In this document: piece by piece, positions 44,111 through 50,530 of the stretch | Layout of the letters: each line of letters starts with the position of its first letter | Position numbering within the stretch: position 1 is the first letter of the stretch | Assembly (NCBI GenBank): GCA_002492465.1 | Contig: DKYT01000004.1 | Location: forward strand, 66,719-130,718 | Source of the DNA: Lachnospiraceae bacterium UBA7093 | Lineage (GTDB): Bacteria > Bacillota > Clostridia > Lachnospirales > Lachnospiraceae | DNA: 64,000 nt | Reading direction: 5' to 3' | The notes under the pieces: model-generated | The model's input: only the letters and a program-made list of their open reading frames with translations | Told to the model about the DNA's origin: nothing | The model's database searches: none | Translations under genes and position numbers: made by a program

Positions 44111-44701
44111 ATGGCAGATTTTTTGAAGGGATTAAAGGCGAATTACACAATATCGGCGGTATTATGCGCGTTGCTGGGGCTTGTGCTGGTGATCTGGCCG
44201 GGAACCACCAGTCAGATCATCTGTATGCTGCTTGGGGGTGTGCTGCTGGCGTACGGCATGATTCAGATTGCCATTTATCTGTTTAACAGGGAAAGAACGA
44301 TTATCTCCCAGGGAATGATGCTTCTTGGTATTGTATTTGCAGTGGTAGGGCTTTGGATTCTTTTGAAGCCGGAAATGATCATCATGGCGGTGCCGGTTAT
44401 TGTAGGGGTGCTGATCGTGATACATGGGGTGCATAATATTGTGCAGGCGATTGCCTTGAAAAAGGATGGGTACGAAAACTGGTGGGTTGCTTTTCTGCTG
44501 GGCGTTTTCACGGTGCTTTTTGGCGGTGTCCTGATTTACAATCCTTTTGAGGCAGTAGAACTGGTGGTGAGGATTATCGGTATCTTTTTGATTTACGATG
44601 GGGTGTCTGACATTTGGATTTTATCCAGGGTATTTAAGGTGAAAAGGGACAAAGAGAGAATTATAGACGCCCAGTTTGTGGATCTTGACGAGGAAGATTA
44701 G
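44111..44701 (+). CDS. DUF308/HdeD-like membrane protein
   Basis: This 196-aa protein has six hydrophobic helices in three pairs, with repeated G-x-x-L-L-A-Y-G type elements (LLGGVLLAYGMIQIAIYLF and IHGVHNIVQAIALKKDG), the pattern of HdeD/DUF308 proteins. E. coli HdeD takes part in acid resistance; the role here is unknown. It ends in a charged, acidic tail. It is probably cotranscribed with the VanZ-like gene (6-bp gap). Confidence 0.78.
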   Translation: MADFLKGLKANYTISAVLCALLGLVLVIWPGTTSQIICMLLGGVLLAYGMIQIAIYLFNRERTIISQGMMLLGIVFAVVGLWILLKPEMIIMAVPVIVGVLIVIHGVHNIVQAIALKKDGYENWWVAFLLGVFTVLFGGVLIYNPFEAVELVVRIIGIFLIYDGVSDIWILSRVFKVKRDKERIIDAQFVDLDEED

Positions 44702-44726
44702 AAGAAAGGGACAAGAAGGAGGAAAT

Positions 44727-46355
44727 ATGAGCGAGCATAATTGGTGGAAAAACGCTGTAATTTATCAAATATATCCACGCAGTTTTTCGGACAGCAACAA
44801 GGACGGCATAGGAGATCTGCAGGGTATTATTTCCAAGTTGGACTATCTGGAGAACCTGGGGGTCGGGGCGCTCTGGCTTTCTCCGGTGTGCCGGTCGCCC
44901 CAGGATGATAATGGATATGATATTTCGGATTATCAGGATATTGACCCCATGTTTGGAACCCTGGGAGATATGGAAAACCTGATAGAGGAGGCAAAGAAGC
45001 GTCATATTCGGATTATACTGGATCTGGTGCTAAACCACTCTTCGGATGAGCATTACTGGTTTCAGGAAGCAAAAAAAAGCAGGGAAAATCCCTATCATGA
45101 TTTTTATGTGTGGCGGGACGGTGTAGAGGGAACACCGCCAAACCAGATGCGCGCCGCCTTTGGAGGCTCGGCATGGGAATGGGTTCCCCAGGTGCAGCAG
45201 TATTATTTTCACCAGTTTTCCGTAAAGCAGCCTGATTTGAATTGGGAAAATGACAGGGTGCGCAGGGAAATATACGATATGATCCGCTGGTGGGTCAAAA
45301 AAGGAATAGGGGGCTTTCGGCTGGACGTGATCGACCAGATCGCCAAGGAGCCGGATCAGGGCATTACCGTTAACGGACCAAAGCTCCATGAGTTTTTAAG
45401 GGAGCTTAGCAGGGAGACCTTTCAGGAAGGGGAACTGGTTACGGTAGGAGAGACCTGGGGCGCTACAACAGAGCTGGCAAAGTGCTACAGTAACCCGGAT
45501 CACAGCGAGCTTTCTATGGTTTTTCAGTTTGAGCATATATGCCTGGATCAGATGGAGGGAAAGGAAAAATGGGATTTGGCGCCTTTACCCTTCCTGAAAT
45601 TGAAAGAGGTGTTAAGCCGCTGGCAGCGGGAACTTTACGGTAAGGGCTGGAACAGTTTATTCTGGGATAACCATGATCTGCCGCGGATCGTTTCACGCTG
45701 GGGAAACGACGGAGCGTATCGGGTGGAATCAGCTAAAATGCTTGCCATCCTGCTTCATGGAATGCAGGGAACTCCCTATATTTATCAGGGGGAAGAACTT
45801 GGCATGACTAATATACGCTATGAAATAGAGGATTACCGTGACATTGAAACATTGAATATGTATAGGGAACGTCTGGAAAAAGGCTATGGAAAAGAGGAGG
45901 TTATGGCTTCTATTTACGCCAAAAGCCGTGATAATGCAAGGACGCCTATGCAGTGGAACGATGGAGAAAATGCAGGGTTTACAGAGGGAAAGCCATGGAT
46001 GAAGGTAAATCCCAACTATAAAGAGATCAATGCGGAAAGCCAGGTAAAAGATGAGGATTCTGTTTTTAGCTGTTACAGAAAGCTGATCCGGCTGCGCAAG
46101 GAATATCCGGTGTTTGTGGATGGCTGCTTTGAGCTGCTGTTGGAAAAGGATGAAAATGTATTCGCTTATACCAGAACAAACCAGGATTCTCAGCTTCTGG
46201 TGATCTGCAATTTTTATGACCAGACATTGGAGTACCCTCTGGAACAGCCGGATTCTTCCATGAGGCTGCTGATTGGCAATTATAAAGACGCAGATCAGAC
46301 GAGGATGCTGCGTCCCTATGAGGCGAGGATGTATTTCGTGGAAAAGAAGAAATAA
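44727..46355 (+). CDS. Glycoside hydrolase family 13 alpha-glucosidase (oligo-1,6-glucosidase-like)
   Basis: This 542-aa protein starts MSEHNWWKNAVIYQIYPRSF and has all GH13 regions: DLVLNHSSDEH, nucleophile Asp in GGFRLDVIDQIAKE, acid/base Glu in TVGETWGATTE, and FWDNHDLPRIVSRWG. The sequence and length fit subfamily 31-type enzymes (oligo-1,6-glucosidase, alpha-glucosidase), with trehalose-6-phosphate hydrolase as an alternative. There is no signal peptide, so it is cytoplasmic, working with malQ and the GH31 enzyme. The ribosome site is AAGGAGGAAAT. Confidence 0.92.
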   Translation: MSEHNWWKNAVIYQIYPRSFSDSNKDGIGDLQGIISKLDYLENLGVGALWLSPVCRSPQDDNGYDISDYQDIDPMFGTLGDMENLIEEAKKRHIRIILDLVLNHSSDEHYWFQEAKKSRENPYHDFYVWRDGVEGTPPNQMRAAFGGSAWEWVPQVQQYYFHQFSVKQPDLNWENDRVRREIYDMIRWWVKKGIGGFRLDVIDQIAKEPDQGITVNGPKLHEFLRELSRETFQEGELVTVGETWGATTELAKCYSNPDHSELSMVFQFEHICLDQMEGKEKWDLAPLPFLKLKEVLSRWQRELYGKGWNSLFWDNHDLPRIVSRWGNDGAYRVESAKMLAILLHGMQGTPYIYQGEELGMTNIRYEIEDYRDIETLNMYRERLEKGYGKEEVMASIYAKSRDNARTPMQWNDGENAGFTEGKPWMKVNPNYKEINAESQVKDEDSVFSCYRKLIRLRKEYPVFVDGCFELLLEKDENVFAYTRTNQDSQLLVICNFYDQTLEYPLEQPDSSMRLLIGNYKDADQTRMLRPYEARMYFVEKKK

Positions 46356-46358
46356 GCT

Positions 46359-47051
46359 TTATAGGTCAGATTGATCAGGATACTGAGCTGTCAGCATTTG
46401 GCTGGCAGCTTCAGACTGCATACAGTATTGGGCATAGGCAGGGCTTAAGCGTTTCATGGCAGGGATAAAAGTATCGTAATATCCAGTGGAATGAAAGAAG
46501 TCCCTCATCGTGACCTTGAGTCTGTAGGCAGGAGAATTCTTATATCCCTGAGACTGCATGTAATGATAAAAGTAGTCCAGCGTATCTTTGTTTTCAGATA
46601 AAAAGCGTTCCGGGGAGGCAATGGATTGCAGTACGTTTTGCTGCATCTTCTTAATCTGCTCCAGGGTTACATCTCCTAAGGTTTCATCCACGTACGCCTG
46701 AAGTTCCGCAGAAAAATGCATGACAGGCATGTTGTCCAGAAAATCTAAAATAGTCGTATAGGCTTCCTGCTGCTCTTTTTTCTTTTCTTCTCTTTGAATC
46801 TGTAATTCTTTTCGCAAGGGCATTTCTTTCAGTATGGATCCGGAGGGATCTTCCAGGATGGAGCGGATTTCCTCGATGCTGAGATCCAGTTTCCTGAAAA
46901 CCGATATTTTCTTTAAAATTTCTATATGCTCTTCACCAAAATCCCGATATCCGTTTTCCAATACGTCAGGATGAAGTAAGTCCTGTTCAATATAGTATTC
47001 AATTGCTTTTTTGGTTAAAGCTGTCTGTTTCGCCGCTTCGTTGATTAACAT
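46359..47051 (-). CDS. MerR family transcriptional regulator
   Basis: This 230-aa protein has the MerR DNA-binding domain at its N-terminus: MLINEAAKQTALTKKAIEYY, the wing GYRDFGEEHIEIL, and FRKLDLSIEEIRSIL. The C-terminal 130 residues are an unassigned helical effector domain with no metal-binding cysteine pattern. It ends 3 bp from the convergent GH13 gene and is divergent from the VIT/VWA gene. Its own promoter has the 19-bp spacer typical of MerR control, so it probably regulates itself. Confidence 0.88.
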   Translation of the reverse strand: MLINEAAKQTALTKKAIEYYIEQDLLHPDVLENGYRDFGEEHIEILKKISVFRKLDLSIEEIRSILEDPSGSILKEMPLRKELQIQREEKKKEQQEAYTTILDFLDNMPVMHFSAELQAYVDETLGDVTLEQIKKMQQNVLQSIASPERFLSENKDTLDYFYHYMQSQGYKNSPAYRLKVTMRDFFHSTGYYDTFIPAMKRLSPAYAQYCMQSEAASQMLTAQYPDQSDL

Positions 47052-47090
47052 CTGTGCCTCCTATAGATTGCTTTTTCATGTTCCAAAATA

Positions 47091-47121
47091 ATTGTAAGCC
47101 ATTACCCAGGGGGCTGGTCAA
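47091..47121 (-). promoter_or_regulatory. MerR-type promoter with 19-bp spacer
   Basis: On the minus strand, TTGACC (47121-47116), a 19-bp spacer and TACAAT (47096-47091). The spacer has an inverted AGCC/GGCT at its ends. An over-long 19-bp spacer with a dyad is the known mark of MerR-activated promoters. Confidence 0.6.
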
Positions 47122-47168
47122 GGAAATAAATAGGCATTTGTCAATAGGAAAATAAGAAAATGATACAA

Positions 47169-47220
47169 CTTTGATGCAAAAATTATGCCTCTTTGATGCA
47201 AAAAAGATGCAACTTTGATG
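47169..47220 (+). promoter_or_regulatory. Three direct repeats with exact 22-bp period
   Basis: CTTTGATG occurs at 47169-47176, 47191-47198 and 47213-47220, each exactly 22 bp from the next; the first two are followed by CAAAAA. The third covers TTGATG (47215-47220), a possible -35, with TAAAGA at 47237-47242 after 16 bp. This is the pattern of an activator bound in register on one DNA face, as in LytTR- or OmpR-type operators. Confidence 0.6.
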
Positions 47221-47285
47221 GCTTGATGCTGTACTGTAAAGATAAGCGCTTACCGTTCATATTATCTCAGAAAGGAACCGGATTC

Positions 47286-49301
47286 ATGAAAAAATACCAA
47301 AGACTATTATGCTTTTTATGCGCACTGTTTGTTTTCTTTTCCTCCGCTCCCTGCGTTCATGCAGCAAGCAGCGACAGTGAAAAGGAAGACAAAACCGCCT
47401 CCCCCTACTTTTATGTGGAATCCAAGGAAACTGGCGTCGACTGCTTTCCCTTAAAAAAAACCAGCGTCAATGCCACGATTGAAGGGGTCGTGGCGGATAT
47501 TCACGTGCTCCAGACCTATACCAATACCGGCTCTTCCCCCATCAATGCAAATTATGTCTTCCCTGCCTCCACCAAGGTCACCATCCACGGCATGGAGATG
47601 CGGGTAGGAAATCAGATTGTAACTGCAAAGATCAAGGAGAAGGAAGAAGCAAAACAGGAATTTGAAGCGGCAAAAAGCGAAGGAAAAAGCGCCTCCATGC
47701 TGTCCGAAGAAAGATCCAATGTTTTCACTATGGATGTGGCAAATATTATGCCCGGAGATGAGGTGGTCATCGATCTTCATTACACAGAGCTGATCACCCC
47801 CACTGAGGGAACCTATCAGTTTGTTTTCCCCACCGTCGCAGGTCCCCGTTATGTCAGCCCCATCAAGGATGACAGCGGAAACAGAGACGAATGGACGGCT
47901 GCGCCTTATCTTCCTGAAGGAACTGCTGCCTCCGACCAGTACAGCATCAATGTGACCCTTTCCGCAGGCGTACCCATTTCATCCCTGTCAAGCAGCTCCC
48001 ACAAGATCAACATCGATTGGAATGAAAATACCACTGCCACTGTCAGTCTCAGCGATCCCACCGACTACGGCGGAAACCGGGATTTTATTCTGGACTATAA
48101 GCTCACCGGGGCGGAAATCAGCTCCGGACTGATGCTGGGTCAAAGCGGCGGGGAAAACTTCTTTATGCTGATGGTACAGCCTCCGGAACGTATTGAAATA
48201 ACAGAAATTCCTCCCAGAGAGTACATTTTTGTCCTGGACGTATCAGGTTCCATGTCCGGCTTTCCTCTAGATACCGCCAAAGAGCTGATGAAGAATCTCG
48301 TCTCCGACCTGCGGGAAACGGATACCTTTAACCTGATTCTGTTTTCCGGCACCTCCTATCAGATGGCGGAACGTTCTCTCCCTGCTACCAGAGAAAATAT
48401 TACCAGTGCCGTGGGATTGATCAGCGAACAAAGCGGCGCAGGGGGAACCGAGCTTTCCTCCGCATTGGAAACGGCAATTAAAATTCCCGCCAATGCCGAT
48501 ACCTCCCGCAACATTGTAGTTATTACCGATGGATATATTTCCGGGGAATCAGAGATCTTCCAGATGATTCGTGACAACGTTCAAAGCGCCGACTTCTTTT
48601 CCTTTGGCATCGGCTCCTCTGTGAACCGTTACCTCATCGAAGGAATCGCCCAGATCGGTCAGGGAGAGCCTTTCATTGTTACCAAAGCCGAGGAAGCTTC
48701 CAAAACTGCAGATCAGTTTAGCGCTTACATTCAGTCCCCTGTTCTGACAGATATTCAGGTTTCCTTTGAAGGCTTTGACACCTATGATGTGGAGCCCGTG
48801 GTTCTTCCTACTCTCTATGCCCAAAAGCCATTGGTTCTCTTAGGAAAATGGCGGGGAGAAGCATCTGGAACCATTCATGTAAGCGGGAAAACCGGAAACG
48901 GAGATTACGCCCAAAGCCTTTCCGTTGCCGATGCCCTCTCCGGCAATCACGATGCCCTTGGTTATCTCTGGGCGCGCAAACGGGTGGACCGGCTGACAGA
49001 TTACGGCTTAAATCAGTCCAATCCTGAGGCAAAGGACGAGATTACCCAGATCGGTTTGAATTACCATATGATTACCCCTTATACCTCCTTTATCGCCGTA
49101 TTAGATGTGGTTCGCAACCCTGAAGGAGAAGGCACAGACGTAAATCAGCCTCTTCCCCTTCCTCTGGGCGTATCCAACCTTGCCGTTGGCTACAGGGTAG
49201 GCTCCGAGCCCGGCGATCTGCTGCTTCTTGCAGGCGCAGCAATCACGATGCTCTCGGCATCGCTCCTTAAACGCTATATCCGGCGCAGAGGATCCTGCTA
49301 A
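47286..49301 (+). CDS. VIT/VWA domain surface protein with exosortase-type C-terminal anchor
   Basis: This 671-aa protein has a signal peptide (MKKYQRLLCFLCALFVFFSS to about residue 33), a VIT domain (about 55-180; VVADIHVLQTYTNTGSSPIN and SMLSEERSNVFTMDVANIMP), and a VWA domain with an intact MIDAS motif (FVLDVSGSMSG near residue 317). An unassigned beta-rich region follows. The C-terminus is tripartite: GSEPGD, a hydrophobic helix (LLLLAGAAITMLSASLL) and KRYIRRRGSC, like PEP-CTERM sorting signals and not LPXTG. The exosortase gene follows after 32 bp. ATG 47286 follows AAAGGAACC. Codon third positions are noticeably C-rich, unlike neighbouring genes. Confidence 0.88.
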   Translation: MKKYQRLLCFLCALFVFFSSAPCVHAASSDSEKEDKTASPYFYVESKETGVDCFPLKKTSVNATIEGVVADIHVLQTYTNTGSSPINANYVFPASTKVTIHGMEMRVGNQIVTAKIKEKEEAKQEFEAAKSEGKSASMLSEERSNVFTMDVANIMPGDEVVIDLHYTELITPTEGTYQFVFPTVAGPRYVSPIKDDSGNRDEWTAAPYLPEGTAASDQYSINVTLSAGVPISSLSSSSHKINIDWNENTTATVSLSDPTDYGGNRDFILDYKLTGAEISSGLMLGQSGGENFFMLMVQPPERIEITEIPPREYIFVLDVSGSMSGFPLDTAKELMKNLVSDLRETDTFNLILFSGTSYQMAERSLPATRENITSAVGLISEQSGAGGTELSSALETAIKIPANADTSRNIVVITDGYISGESEIFQMIRDNVQSADFFSFGIGSSVNRYLIEGIAQIGQGEPFIVTKAEEASKTADQFSAYIQSPVLTDIQVSFEGFDTYDVEPVVLPTLYAQKPLVLLGKWRGEASGTIHVSGKTGNGDYAQSLSVADALSGNHDALGYLWARKRVDRLTDYGLNQSNPEAKDEITQIGLNYHMITPYTSFIAVLDVVRNPEGEGTDVNQPLPLPLGVSNLAVGYRVGSEPGDLLLLAGAAITMLSASLLKRYIRRRGSC

Positions 49302-49333
49302 ACACACCACTGTAAAGGAAAGACGGGTTTACT

Positions 49334-50158
49334 ATGATTTCAAAAATAAAAACTGCCGTAAAACAATACTGGTTTCTTTATGTGTCGACCTTAAGCATCT
49401 GCGCAGGACTGAAATACCTCAGCCGGATTTCCGACTGCGATGTTTATCAATGGATACTGACACCCACCGTCCGGTGGGTCAGTATCCTGTGCGGCATTTC
49501 TTTTGAATACCTTCCTCATTCGGGTTATGTAAACCACTTTCATCAGTTTTTGATTGCTCCCCCATGCGCCGGACTTAAGTTTATGACCATTGTGTTTCTC
49601 ATGCTGATTTTCTCCTTCTTACACCAGATCCGGTCTAAAAAGGCTGGCTGGGTATGGTTTTTCTTCAGCGCTGCTTTCACCTATGGTTCCACAGTTCTTA
49701 TAAATGGCATCCGGATTTCCGCTGCCATTTATCTGCCCGGGCTCCTTGAAGACGCCGGGCTTTTAAAGGGATGGCTGAATCCTGACCGGCTCCATACCCT
49801 GATCGGAACCATCGTTTACTTTTCAGCCCTGTGCCTGATCTATCCCCTTGCCTCTGGTTTATGCAAAGATAAATTTGGGCAATGGGGTCAAACGTCTCCT
49901 GAAACGGCGCATGCGTCTGGGGTTAGACCCTTTGCCCCTGTCTTCTGGTATCTTCTGGTGGTTCTTGCCGTACCCTTTTTTACCCGGCTTTTTCGGAATG
50001 ACTGGAGCGGATTTGGTTCTTATACTATCCTGGTTATTGGCGTATGTACCGTTGTGACAGGCACTACTTGCCTGATTCGCCGTTTTCAAGGACACACTAT
50101 GTCAGGGAATACATTTCGGCACGGCATTACCCCAGGCGGAAGGCGGGATGCCCATTGA
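49334..50158 (+). CDS. Exosortase family protein
   Basis: This 274-aa membrane protein has about eight helices and the exosortase/archaeosortase triad in order: Cys78 in APPCAGLKF, Arg127 in NGIRISAAIYL, and His154 in DRLHTLIGTIVYF. Exosortases are transpeptidase-like enzymes that process PEP-CTERM-type tails; they are mostly known from Gram-negative bacteria, with a few Gram-positive subfamilies (NCBI exosortase K may be the nearest, from memory). The only evident substrate is the VIT/VWA protein directly upstream. The last 15-20 residues, ending GGRRDAH, are encoded by a decayed arm of the MITE-like repeat found at 59.5 kb. Confidence 0.82.
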   Translation: MISKIKTAVKQYWFLYVSTLSICAGLKYLSRISDCDVYQWILTPTVRWVSILCGISFEYLPHSGYVNHFHQFLIAPPCAGLKFMTIVFLMLIFSFLHQIRSKKAGWVWFFFSAAFTYGSTVLINGIRISAAIYLPGLLEDAGLLKGWLNPDRLHTLIGTIVYFSALCLIYPLASGLCKDKFGQWGQTSPETAHASGVRPFAPVFWYLLVVLAVPFFTRLFRNDWSGFGSYTILVIGVCTVVTGTTCLIRRFQGHTMSGNTFRHGITPGGRRDAH

Positions 50159-50181
50159 CACATATGCTGTAATCATTTCAA
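50112..50181 (+). repeat. Decayed single arm of the MITE-like element
   Basis: The stretch from ACATTTCGGCACGGCATT to the CACATATG box and on to ATTTCAAAAATTT aligns with the left arm at 59492-59565 at roughly 80% identity, mostly by transitions. Shared core: GGCGGGATGCCCATTGACAC here and GGCGGGACGCCCATCGGCAC there. It ends inside the valS promoter region and covers the exosortase stop codon. Confidence 0.65.
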
Positions 50182-50188
50182 AAATTTC

Positions 50189-50217
50189 TTGACAAAGCGG
50201 AAAAGGACTACTAAGAT
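50189..50217 (+). promoter_or_regulatory. SigA-type promoter of T-box/valS
   Basis: TTGACA at 50189-50194, a 17-bp spacer and TAAGAT at 50212-50217. It lies just upstream of the T-box leader. Confidence 0.75.
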
Positions 50218-50223
50218 GAAAAT

Positions 50224-50511
50224 AACGAAATTACAAAGGCAATGAAAAAGAGGAGTACGTATATCCTGCCTGCCAGAGAAGAAACCCTGCGCCATAACCA
50301 ATGTAAGGCACAGTGCTGAAAGGTTTCAAGGATGGGGAATACGGAAGGTAGCTTTGGAGCCGGAGAGCCGAACATCAGTAAGCGCTCACGATTTATCCCC
50401 GTTAACGGATAGGATTTTGAAGGAAATCCCATAAGCGATAAACGAAGGTGGTACCGCGTAACCGATAGGATGCGCCCTTTGCAGACAGAAGATCTGCAGA
50501 GGGTATTTTTT
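50224..50511 (+). promoter_or_regulatory. valS: T-box riboswitch of valS
   Basis: The diagnostic T-box AAGGTGGTACCGCG is at 50445-50458, followed by the terminator hairpin. Upstream about 220 nt can form the stem I and stem II/III region. T-boxes read tRNA charging: uncharged tRNA-Val would stabilise the antiterminator and raise valS expression. The specifier codon was not assigned with confidence. Confidence 0.92.
50475..50511 (+). terminator. T-box-controlled terminator upstream of valS
   Basis: CCCTTTGCAGA pairs with TCTGCAGAGGG (one mismatch/wobble) around CAGAAGA, then TATTTTTT. It competes with the antiterminator that includes the T-box. Confidence 0.85.
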
Positions 50512-50530
50512 ATGCCAAAGGAGAACTGTT

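Noticed and set aside
47169..47220. The three 22-bp-period repeats as a CRISPR array or plasmid origin iterons
   Set aside because: Repeat units are only 8-14 bp with short, partly similar spacers, and no cas or replication gene is near; a regulatory site fits better.
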